Assembly: GCA_964035575.1 (NCBI GenBank)
Contig: OZ037837.1
Span: 1,178,001 to 1,242,000 of the forward strand
Reading direction: 5' to 3'
From: Rhynchopus sp. YZ270_cl-10
Lineage: Eukaryota > Euglenozoa > Diplonemea > Diplonemida > Diplonemidae
DNA length: 64,000 nt
Shown here: positions 49,467 through 59,612 of the stretch, piece after piece
Position numbering within the stretch: position 1 is the stretch's first letter
Layout of the letters: the number at the start of each line of letters is the position of its first letter
Position numbers and translations under genes: made by a program
The notes under the pieces: model-generated
Databases searched by the model: none
What the model saw: the letters and a program-made list of their open reading frames with translations, nothing else
What the model was told of the DNA's origin: nothing

Positions 49467-50397
49467 AGAAAAGAACCCTTTCAACTCGTACACTAATATA
49501 CAAAAGATATCAACGTAAATAGGTCGGGGAGCTCCCCTGTTATCGTTATTGTTCAAAACTAAAAAAAAAAAGAAGCGAAAAAAAAATTTTTTTTTTGGAA
49601 CAAGATTTGCATTTCTGAAGGCGTTCAGTCGCTTCGGTCGTTCTCGAAGGTTTCAGTTTTATAACCTTTTCTCTCTTTTTTTCTTCTGAGCACTTAAAAA
49701 ATTTAACTTTTACTCCAAAAAAAACTGCGAACCTATTATCCCGTGATGATAGGCCCACCCCACCCCACCCCCCTTTACGTGGGTCAGTTGGAGGTGCCTG
49801 CATCCACAATTATTCTTTGGTTTTTTTGTGGTAATTTTTTTTTTTTTTAGGTTCGGTTCAGGGGTGTCGCTAATTCGGGTCCAGGGTCCCGACTTTTTCA
49901 AAACCAAAAAAAAAATTTGCACCCCTAGTAAAATCTGTGTAGGAAAAAAAAAAATTTGCACCTAATACAGGGTGGGTTTAATGTGTTAACAACTTGTTCT
50001 TTTTTTAAGAGAGAGGCCACCGTGAACTCGGTTGTGTCAGAACGTTCCAAAAACGAGGTTTTTGGGGGTCAGGGAAAATCCCCAGGTGCCGCCCTCACCC
50101 AGGGTCCTAGCTCAGTAGAACGGAAAAGGTGGCCCACCTTTTCCGTTTTTTTTTTTTTTTTTTGGGATTTTTTTACACGGTGCAAAAAACCGGTTGGCCA
50201 AGGAGGTCCTCAGTGTCGTCAGCCAGTCCCCTTTGCTGTTAAAAACAGCGACTTGGCGTGGTCAATTTTTCCGCGCGAACAGGGATTACGCTCCACGTGT
50301 GGAACGTATGGAAATCCATACGTGAATTGTTTTTGAAAAGGTGGAATCCATACGTGTCCATACGTAGGTAATTTGGGTTTTGGATTGGGGCTGGGGT

Positions 50398-50443
50398 GGG
50401 GTAGGTGAGGGGTGGGGCTCCGCCCCCACCTCTCACCTACCCC
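50398..50443. repeat. GC-rich hairpin
   Basis: GGGGTAGGTGAGGGGTGGGG pairs with CCCCCACCTCTCACCTACCC across a short CTCCG loop. Two copies of ATCCATACGT and its complement lie just upstream (50300-50370). Confidence 0.65.
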
Positions 50444-50523
50444 CTACAGAATTCTATTTGTAGGAGACAATTTTCTATTTTACCGGAAAAGGAGCATGCA
50501 GCATGGCGAAAGAAAAAAGTAGC

Positions 50524-50950
50524 GTACCGTGCGCCTGCGGCGCTAGATTGCAATACACCCTTCCCATGACATAATAGGCAATTTTAAGCGCAATTTTTAG
50601 AAATGTTGCGTACCGTGGCTTCGCCAGAAACTTTCGTTTTAGCAAAATATGGAAGTAAAGTTTACGGAACTGGACCATAGTTACCAACGAAAGTGCCATT
50701 TTATGTCAAGATTTTTTAAAAATGTTGCGTACCGTGGCTTCGCCAGGAACATTTGGATGCCATGGCTGATGATTTCTCCAGTTCTTCGAACTTTCACAAC
50801 CCTTCTCAACCAACTTTGCCAGGGAGAGCGCGCGCGAAGCGCGCGCGGTTTTTAATTGTTTTTGCTTAGAATTGTACGTGTTGAAAATCCATACGTACTT
50901 TTTTTATTTTGGGGGAGCTGCGTAATCCCTGCGCGCGAAGCGCAGAAAAA
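50524..50950. repeat. Cluster of REP-like short GC palindromes
   Basis: GTACCGTGCGCCTGCGGCGC (50524), GCGTACCGTGGCTTCGCCAG twice (about 50608 and 50728), GCGCGCGCGAAGCGCGCGCG (50828) and TGCGCGCGAAGCGCA (50930). The first phrase recurs at 51216-51237. Each is a short stem closing on a small loop, standing in A/T-rich DNA. Confidence 0.55.
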
Positions 50951-52056
50951 ATTTTTTTGAGCCACCTTTTCCGTTTCTTTTTTTTTTCTTCTGAGCTAGA
51001 ACCCTGCCTCACCCCGCGAAGATTTTTTTTTTTTGGGTGGGATTTCCAGATTTACCTTACCCTGTCTTACCCTTTTTTTTTGAAAACCGGGGTTTCCTTA
51101 GTAAAGGTACCATAGCGTGTTTTTGCGCACACATGTGACCCCAGCGTGGAGAGCAATCGGCTCGCACAATCAAAAGAACGCAGAGAAAAAGGAAAAAGCA
51201 AAAAGACAAAAGTTGGGTACCGTGCGCCTGCGGCGCTACCTACTGTTCTCAGTGGTGTCAAAAACACCACAATTTCATCTGAATTTGGGTTTTCAGACTT
51301 GAAAATGACCCATGTTTAAGAGTATGGGTTCATATTTTGCGAAAATTTAAGTCACTAAAAGTTTGTCCATTTTTCCGTATATCCCCCACCACAGCCTGGG
51401 ATTGGCTCGGAAATGCCACAAAACACTGTTTTTTCGCCCCCTGGTAATGGAAAAAAAAATCCCACGTAAAAAAAAAAATTTGCACCCCGATTTCAGATTT
51501 TTCAAAAATTTCCCCAAAATTAGCGACACCCCTGGTTCGGTTGCAGAAGTCATTTTTTTTCTTCTTGTACCTCTTGTGATCGTGGTATTTCAATTTTGCA
51601 TAGCTTCTTGCTTCAACATCTTCCGAAGACGTAAAGAATCTACGATCCATTCCACCCCTATTCTCTCTCTTCCCCTTTCCCAAAAAAGCAAAGGCAAAAC
51701 GCTCTAATCTCTTTCGCACAACAACAACAACACAACTTTCTATAAATGAAATGAAGGATACACAAAGTACGCAAGAGTCTCTCCTTTCAGCCAACCTCAT
51801 TTCAATAATTTCAAAGGTACATTTTAAAATTCGTATTCAGTAGGTATCCTCTATTTTAAAGGCCATAGTTGCTTCCACTCTCTGGGGGATGGAAGATCGG
51901 TTTATCTCTAGCCTTCAAGGTGATTTACTACAAATACAATTTTGCAGCTAAGCTATGCTCTGTAATACAAAAAAGGCTTTCAGCCAAACATCGAACATAG
52001 TAGCGTGACCCTTAGTAACCCCTACGAGGTGGGGCCGCTTCAACAAAAAAAATAAA

Positions 52057-52251
52057 TATGGGGTAAGGACATAGTGTGACTTTTGGACAGTTCAGACCCA
52101 CAAGGTTTACGATAAAGACAGTTCAGAACCACAAGGTCTGAATTGTCCAAAATGCAAACCTTGTGGTTCTGAATTGTCTTTTATCATAAACGTTGTTCTG
52201 AACTGTCCAAAAAGTCACACTTGAGGGTACCAGAATGTCCTTACCCCAATA
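52057..52251. mobile_element. 195-bp palindromic MITE-like element
   Basis: Ends TATGGGGTAAGGACAT and ATGTCCTTACCCCAATA are inverted. Inside, GACAGTTCAGAACCACAAGG-type phrases are inverted almost to the centre near 52140, so the element is close to one long palindrome. No coding capacity. Confidence 0.7.
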
Positions 52252-52904
52252 CATAATAGCCATTTTGGGACAAGTGAGGCACAAGTGAGGCACGTGATTA
52301 TTTTGGGCAAAATAGCCGAAAAAGTGATCGTAAATATGATTCTCCACCCCGCAGGGGGTCTGGCGAGTAGTTCCGAGGGGGTTTTGACACTTCTGTGATT
52401 GTCTGAGCACTTTTTTTTGAATTTTTAAGGTGAAAAAGCACCCTAAAAAAGAGGTAAATTCGGGCATTTTGAGCGGTTCCGTCCCTCATAAATACGCCTG
52501 GGACCCACACAGGACCCCTAAAAGCCCCAAAAACCATACATTTCCACCCCGGGACCCCAGAAGATGTGGACTGAGGTGTTTTTCGGGTGTTTAGAAGGAG
52601 TTTTGTCTGATTAGAGCAATTTCTTGGCAAGTGCTAAATTTTGGCCCCCAAGCGTTACGTGAGCGTTACGCATTTTTGGGGTGTTTTTTCACAAAAAACC
52701 CATTTTTTTGAGACAAGAAATGCTCTGTTAAGGTCGTCAGGTGGTTTATTGGGATATATGGGTGATCCCCAGGGCGATTTGCGGCCAGGTACGCCCATTT
52801 TAGTGGATTTCTTCACCGAAATTTCAAAAAAATGGTTTTGGACAGCAAGTCCTTAAGGATTTCCTTCTACGTGGCTCCCCCTAACCCCCCCCGGTACAGC
52901 CGGT

Positions 52905-52960
52905 CATTGTACCAAGGTATACAGGTCACGAGAGGGCTTTGTATTTCAACTCTACTTTTC
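52905..52960 (+). repeat. Element B copy
   Basis: GTACCAAGGTATACAGGTCA, then CGAGAGGGCTTTGTATTTCA. Confidence 0.55.
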
Positions 52961-53206
52961 TTTTGTATGATGTGGATGCAATGCAAAACAAGAACGATAC
53001 ACACAGAAAGAGAAACAAGACATGCTTTGAAGAAGAAAATATATTTGAGTAGAAAAAACACACTTCTATAAAAAAAAGATTGCGCACACTGTTTCAGTGA
53101 CTAACTGAAACAGTCTAAAAGTACCTACAGAGGGAAAGTGAACGGTTGTGTTCAAGGAGCAAAGAGTGATTTGTTTTTTTTTGTTTTGACTTTTTTTTTT
53201 GTTCTT

Positions 53207-53250
53207 CTGGCTGCTATCTAGTGATAGTAGACTAAAAAATCAAACAAAAA
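53207..53250 (+). repeat. Conserved small hairpin element, copy 3
   Basis: CTGGCTGCTATCTAGTGATA, then GTAGACTAAAAAATCAAAC and a T run; compare 1681-1735 and 16012-16068. Confidence 0.55.
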
Positions 53251-53723
53251 ATTTTTTTTTGTTCTTCTTTCCCCCCCTTCCCCCCCCTTTTTTTTTCAAG
53301 GTACGTTTTTCATCTTTTTAGTTTTATTCTTTTTTCTCCCCCCCTATTTTTGGAACTGAGGAAGGGGTGCAAACAACTCTTGGTTGACGGACCCACAAAG
53401 GACTCGCTCCAAGTACCACCCTCTCCTTGCCCATCGACTCGGTTCTTTCACCAAAATCCGTTTTTTTTTTTTTTTTTCTATTCCAAAAAAAAATTTAAAA
53501 AAAACTCCAGCAGTGCCAGGGTGAATTGCATGCACTGCACCCTTTTACTGTAGGTAATCGTTAAAAAGAATGCGTGGAGCTCACACGAAAAAAAAGCGAG
53601 GTGTCTACACGTTATCAATTATTCAAAAAAAAAAATTAAAAAGCAATTCTTCGTTCTTGAGGTGACTAAGCATGAGAGGTTTAGTAACATCGTCCCATAA
53701 CTTTCCCTCCCCCATTTTTTAAG

Positions 53724-53782
53724 GTGGCTAAGCACGAGAGGCTTAGGTTCATCTTATAAACTTCTTTTTGTTTTTTTTTTTA
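53724..53782 (+). repeat. Element A copy
   Basis: GTGGCTAAGCACGAGAGGCT, TAGGTTCATCTTATAAACTT, then a T tract ending TTTAG. A degenerate copy lies just upstream at 53660-53705. Confidence 0.6.
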
Positions 53783-53801
53783 GATACAGCTGTACAGCGA
53801 T

Positions 53802-53910
53802 CCACCTGATTTTTACCCCCGCGTATAGTCGCGTAAAGGCGTGTACGGACGATCCGTATATGCCTGTACGGACCTATACGCGCCTTTGTGCGGGGTAAAA
53901 AATCAGGTGG
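53802..53910. mobile_element. 109-bp palindromic MITE-like element
   Basis: CCACCTGATTTTTACCCC at 53802 is inverted as GGGGTAAAAAATCAGGTGG at 53892-53910. CGCGTATAG/CTATACGCG and GTACGGA/TCCGTAT pair further inside. Confidence 0.7.
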
Positions 53911-54170
53911 GCGATGACACATCTAAAAACGCACACACAATTCCATATCGGCTGTAAGTGATTCATCTCGCCCTCTTTCGGGTGAGCACCAGGCGAGAAG
54001 GAAAAAAAGCTCCGTTTTTGGTGTGGCTGAATGAGGGATGCACAAAGTGCGCAGAAGTACACAAGAAGTGCGCAACAATCACCCCCTAAGGGGCAGCGAC
54101 TCCCTTAAGAACCTAGGGACCCCCCTTCAGCTACTCCAATTTTTTTTTTTCCTTTTTTTTTTTTTTCCAG

Positions 54171-54360
54171 TTTCCTAGGGGGGGCCTAACGGCTTCACTG
54201 GCTAGGGCTCTAGCAGGTCCCTCCGCACATAGTGTGCCTGCCTTCAGCACTCAGGGTAGCATTCCCAGCACCTTTTACCTTCAGGCAGACCTCCACAGAG
54301 TTTCAGGAGGGGTGCCATAAAAGGGCCCGGATGCAATTTATCGTCCAGCCCAGGGCGTGG
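54171..54360 (+). repeat. 190-bp dispersed repeat, copy 1
   Basis: Shares with 57282-57475 nearly its whole length, from TTTCCTAGGGG through GGCTTCACTGGCTAGGGCTC and CAGAGTTTCAGGAGG to CAGCCCAGGGCGTG. Unlike its surroundings it is GC-balanced. A short interspersed element is possible; I could not fit tRNA-type promoter boxes. Confidence 0.65.
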
Positions 54361-55591
54361 AAAAAAAGGGTTCATATTTTTTTTTGTTTATCAACTTCAC
54401 TTTTTGTTTAGTTGGTGCCCTACCCACGTCATACGCACTCTCTCATTCGAGGGAGTTTTTTATGGGCTAAGTTTGGCTTTTTTTTTCTGTTCTTTTTTGA
54501 TGCAAACGAACAAAAAAAAATATTTTCTACCCCCAAATCGCCCAGAAATGGATATTTTAAAAAAGGTATTTGAATCATTTCCCCACCACAAACACATTTT
54601 TTTTTTCGTCTTTTCAAAATTTTAGCAAAGATAAAAAGTCGTCGTCAATTGTTCATTTTGTGTGTATACTGTGCCGCATATTTGTTTGGGATCAGGCGGG
54701 CCGTCTTCAAAGCACCCTATCCCATTCAGTGCGTCAGGTGTGCACACAGAACCCCTGTCTCTCTTTTTTTTCTTTGCTTTTCCCCCCCTTTTTCCTTTTC
54801 TGTTTTGTTTTTGACAGGGTTGATGCATCGATGTCCATTTTTGCGTTTTTTTATTTAGTTCAGTGATACGTTTTTGGATGATTTTTTCGTTTTCTTTTTC
54901 AAAGGTAATTACAAATGCACTCCCAGACTTTGGTCTGCCTTTTAAACTTTCTGCATTTTTTTTTTCTTTTCCTTTTTGAATTTTTTTTTTCTTCAAAATA
55001 AAACAAAAATAAACAGAGGCTCCCAAGCATGGCTCATTGCCTCATTTGCACGACACACTGCGTTTTGCGGGCTTTCAGTGAAGCCCCTCCCCTCTTCCCC
55101 CCCTTCAGATACATTCTCACTCTCTCTCTGTCCCTCACCTTCTACGTTCTTTCAGAAGCAAACGACTAGTGTCTTTGTTTTTGAGGGGACAAAAAATTTC
55201 TCTTTTCAAAAGAAGGGGGTGTGGGTTGTTGAGAAATTGGGAATAGTGCTGTGGATAAATACACCTCGTACGGGAGCCTGTGTTGTGGCAAAATATGGGG
55301 GGATTTTTCCCCCCCTTTTTTTTCATTTCTTATTTGAAATTTGAAACCAGCAAGAAATTGGTTAAATAGAATCGTCGGAAGGTCATAGATGGTCGTCCGG
55401 CCGAGTCGGATGGATAAACGGGGGGAAAAAAAAGGGGTTTTTTTTCCACATTTTTATTTTATTTTGTCATATATCCTGAAGTCAGATTCTATTTTGATGT
55501 TATTTTTATTGGTTACATCTTCCCCACCAGCTGCAACGATAGTAAATATGTGTTTTTCACTGCAGAGGCGCCTTCAGTTTACAAGGTTTCT

Positions 55592-55755
55592 TTGTGACTA
55601 AGCACGAGAGGCTTAGGGTCATCTTATAAACTTTTCATTTTTATCAGATGACAACCTCTAAATAGATGCAAGAATCAACCCAGTGCACTGGTCAATGCAC
55701 TACAAAGTAATAGTGTCACGAGAGGGTTTTTTTTTTTGTATTTCAACCTTTAGTG
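55592..55755 (+). repeat. Element A followed by element B composite
   Basis: Element A (55592-55638, ending TTTTTATCAG) runs directly into ATGACAACCTC, the leader of the composite repeat, and then element B (AGTGTCACGAGAGGG, 55708). This copy shows that A and B are parts of one longer unit. Confidence 0.65.
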
Positions 55756-56491
55756 CTTACTGTTTGTGTTATAAATAGTAAGTATATGAATGTAGTATTT
55801 CAAGTTAATTTGGTTGATGTGTGTATAGTCGGCCATCAGCTCCTCACACAATATGTATTTATAAGGTAGCCACCAGCTTACAAGCTTTCTTCGATCTGCG
55901 TATTGATCTTAAGAGATTTGTGTGGCTAGAAATGACCCAATACCGGGTGCTTACTACACAAGAACTACACAAAATGGACTTTCCCCTAGCCATACCGATC
56001 TTGTTGTCAATTCTATGATTGGGAGGCAGCGCTGCAGGGCAAACAAAACGGATTGGAAAAATGCAGAAGCCTGCTTGTTTTCTTTGAGTACTCAATTAAC
56101 CACAACAACCAGGCTTCAGTTTAAGCACATTTTTTTTTTTTCACCTTTTTGTTTTCCGGATTTGAGCGCACAAACAAAAGACCCGATATTTTTTTTTGTT
56201 GTACATTTTTGATAAACTAATCACGGTCAGCCGCCCCGGTGGTTTGCAGCTTCACTGTCACTCCCTCATCTCTAGGGGTTTTCCTACAGAAACTACTGGG
56301 AGGTGAGCTACCTGCTACTTGCTACCTTCACCCTTTTGGCAAAAAAAAAAAAAGCGATGCGCGTCTGTCGGGGAAAGAAGACCCTGTTGAGTTTGACTCT
56401 AGTCTGACTTTGTGCAGTGACATGAGAGGTGTAGTTATAGGTGGGAGGCTTCAACAATGAAATACCACTACTCTTATCGTCGCTTTGGAGG

Positions 56492-56637
56492 TACCCTAAT
56501 ATTCGCCCCTGGTTGCCCCAATTCGCGCCAATTCGCGTTTTGTACTTAGCCGTTTTTTCGCGAAAAAAAACGCTAATTGGCGCGAATTGGCGCGACACGA
56601 TTAGGGTATGAAATTCGCGCCAATTAGCGTTTTTTTC
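56492..56637. mobile_element. Palindromic element rich in AATTCGCGCC
   Basis: TACCCTAAT (56492) and ATTAGGGTA (56600-56608) enclose CCAATTCGCGCCAATTCGCG and its inverted form CGCTAATTGGCGCGAATTGG. An extra arm copy, ATTCGCGCCAATTAGCG, follows at 56612-56630. Confidence 0.65.
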
Positions 56638-56929
56638 CACAGGGGGGACCCTTTGGTCGTCGAAATTCCCCAGCCAAAATTGGTCACAAAATCGGCCGAT
56701 TTTTCAAAAATCTCAAAAAAAAATTTTTTTTTTTTTTTTTTTTCACAAGTGCTTTTGAGGCCTGCTCACTACACCCTAGGCACCCTTCTGAGACCAAAAA
56801 GTCCAAAAAAGCAAGAATTGGGCTGTTTTGAGCATCTAGAGTTTATTCCCCAGCCATTTTCTGCACCACCAGTGCACTTTGTATGGGCCAGCGCCTTGTC
56901 AAAAAATCGAAAAATCTCAAAAAAAAAAT

Positions 56930-57062
56930 TTTTTTTTTCGGGAAAATTTCGACCACTGAGGTGGGTCTTTGGGCACCAAAAAATGCAAAAAAATGCAAAA
57001 ATCGGGTGTTTTGACCATCTGTGGTTACACAAAACACACTTCTGTGTACAAGCCTACACCAA
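56930..57062 (+). repeat. A/T-run plus GAGCATCTGTGG repeat, copy 1
   Basis: AAAAAAATTTTTTTTTCG, GTGGGTCTTTGGGCACC, ATGCAAAAATCGGGTGTTTT, CATCTGTGGTTACACAAA. Better conserved copies are at 62335-62482 and 63868-64000. Confidence 0.6.
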
Positions 57063-57281
57063 TACAGTGGTAATACAAGGCGATTTGTACTCAGGTAGCT
57101 ACGTAGCCTTCAGGGAGGCAATCGTGTGCTAATACAGAAAGTATCAGTCAAGGCTGTCCTTACAGACGCATGCCAAAGCGGCCGCCACATGGGTGGGGAC
57201 TTTAGATTGAAGTTTCATCATTGTACTAGCCCAGGGAGGGTTCCCGGCTACCGGCGAGGTCTCTTCCAATCCGTTCCCTAG

Positions 57282-57475
57282 TTTCCTAGGGGGGCCTCCT
57301 TGGCTTCACTGGCTAGGGCTCTGCAGGTCCCTCCACACATGTTGTGTGCCTGCCTTCAGCACCCAGGGTAGCATACCCAGCACCTTTTACCCTCAGGTCA
57401 GACCTTCATAGAGTTTCAGGAGGAGTGCCACAAAAGGGCCCCCGGATGCAATTTAACGTCCAGCCCAGGACGTGC
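57282..57475 (+). repeat. 190-bp dispersed repeat, copy 2
   Basis: See 54171-54360; the two copies are in the same orientation 3.1 kb apart. Confidence 0.65.
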
Positions 57476-59180
57476 GATTTTTGACCAAAAAAAAATTTTT
57501 TTTTTCGCCCAAAATCGGGCGTGGTACGTCATAAAATGGCCCAAAAAATCCAAGGAAAACCTTCGATTGGGCAAATTATGAAAAAAATTTTCAAGTGAAA
57601 TTTTCAACCAAAATACGGTCATTTTGTTCACACAGTAATTCTACGTCATGCTAGCTTCCTGTGCAGAACTCCAGCAATTCACCAATGCTGGCATCTATCT
57701 TTCCATTATCGCCATTGCACTTCGGTCATTTTGTGCATACCCTGTGACTGTGGTGGCTAGAGAACACGCACATGCAGACCCGTTCCTTGCAATTTCCAGT
57801 GTTGTGTTTATCAATGCATGCATCCAGAGGACCTCTGGTTTACGAAATCGTAGGCACTCCTGTGCAAAAATGAAGTCGGTTTTTGACCCAAAATCGGGGT
57901 GGGTGGGCCATAATTTGCTCCAAATTTGGCCGAAAATTGGGATTTTTCTGAAAATTTTCATTGTGCCCAGCAAAAATCCTTGATTTTTTGAAGAATTTTC
58001 CAAAAAATATGCTATACCCCCTATGACTGGACCCAACTCCCCTCACCCTTTTTTCCCCCGAAAAAAGCCCCCCAAATTCCTAGCTTTTTTAGCGTTTTTA
58101 TTTAAAATCACTATTTTAGGGTACCTCCTTACTTATCCAATGATGGGGAGACGGCACCTAATTTATTGGTCTGGCCCTCTGGGTCTTTAGGTTTTCCGAT
58201 TCCAGCGACAAAACTGTTTTTGTTCGGGAGATTTTTTTTTTTTCTTTTTTCCGGATGGCTGACATTTCTTTTTTTTTTTTCGCGCACCCGACTACCTTCC
58301 CGTCCCCCCTCGTTGGGTTGCCAAGCCTGAACAAAATTGTCAAGCAAAAAAAAGAAGAAAAAAAAGAAAAACTGCTTCACTGTACCGTTCAGGCTTTTGT
58401 CATCCCCTCCTCACCATCCTCTCACACATTACTTTTTAGATGTGTGCACATGAGAGACACCATTCCCTTTCACATGTTTATCCTGAGATGTCTACGCGCG
58501 AGAGGCTTAGGTTCATCTTCCTTTTTTTTTTTTTTTGCCATATTTTTTTTTTTTAAATCTCCCCTCACCTCTTTACGGTGTTATTTTATTTTGTCTTCTT
58601 TTGCTGCACCTTCTCCTCCCTCTCCAGGGAGCTGGAACGTACACGAAATAATTTTTTTCCCCCCCTCTTCGTTTTTCATTTTCATTTTTCATTTTTCAAA
58701 GATGATTCCCGTGCAGTGAGGGCAATGCATCTCGGTACCTTTGTTAAGTTATCGGGTATGTGGAGGCTCACGTTCATCTAATAAGAAACCTTTCATTTAT
58801 TTTTTTTGTTATTTTCCGTGCAACTCTTTTTCAGTAAAAAGCATTGTCTTTCGTTTTTTGTTTTTTGTTTTTTGTTTTTTTGTTTTGCATTTTTTTCATT
58901 CTGTAAACAAACAGCTTTCACATTAGTGACTCCCCCCCCTTCTTCTCCCCTTTCTTCCCCCCCTTCTTTATACATGAAATGTCATAAGAAACCAGACAAA
59001 AAAAAAAAGCTGCCCCATTTTTCTACCATTTGCCAGCGTTTCACCACCCCCTCTCAACCCTCTAGACGACTCGCTGCGTTCTACATAGGAAAAACAGCCC
59101 TCTGTCCAAGCTGTTACGTGAAGGATGTTAGGGGGGGTGGTGGGGCTTGACCACACAGGCGGGATGTACACCATTGCAGC

Positions 59181-59378
59181 ATGATGGAACCACCATATGG
59201 ATCACTGCAGTGTATGACTGCTTTCATGATCTTACGCTATGTAGGACCACCGACACAAGCCGCTTGGCGCTTTGTGTACTGCTTCCAAATAGCTCCAAAG
59301 GTGGTGGTGGATATCCCATCTCTGAGTACCTCCGTGGTGACGGAGGGGATGGACGATAGAACGAACCCCGTGGTGTAG
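59181..59378 (+). other. Small open frame of unknown status
   Basis: 65 codons from the ATG at 59181 (MMEPPYGSLQCMTAFMILRY). Composition is protein-like and the DNA is GC-richer than its surroundings, but I recognise nothing. The following 59440-59540 stretch encodes CTSCTAICEDCGAPL, a Cys-rich phrase that may be a remnant finger. Confidence 0.2.
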
Positions 59379-59509
59379 TCACCCCCCCACCCTGCCCTGT
59401 TTGTGCTGCAGGGCAGGTGCACAACACAATGGCGTCATGAGGTGCTGCCTTCAGGTGTTGTGCACCTCGTGCACTGCCATCTGCGAGGACTGTGGGGCAC
59501 CGCTTCGTG

Positions 59510-59612
59510 GAGCGTGCGGAGTGCTGCGGAGGACTCCTTCAACTGTTTTTATATGTAACTCACCCAACCCCTTCCAGACACCCCTGCACCCTCCCACCTC
59601 GAAACACACAAC
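59510..59612 (+). repeat. Leader shared by the three B-box loci
   Basis: GTGCTGCGGAGGACTCCTTC, then CCAGACACCCCTGCACCCTC and CACACAACATG. The same leader is at 16697-16810 and, in its last part, at 44255-44302. Confidence 0.7.

Larger units (their letters stand above)
49030..59180. other. Ten-kilobase gene-poor region
   Basis: I see no gene that I can support. The DNA is A/T-rich with long homopolymers and many short open frames of Phe/Lys/Ser composition. It holds several foldback elements, short GC-rich palindromes, two copies of a 190-bp repeat, and dispersed elements A and B, listed separately. Confidence 0.6.

Noticed and set aside
54171-54360. tRNA or tRNA-derived SINE
   Set aside because: I could not fit convincing A and B boxes or a cloverleaf.
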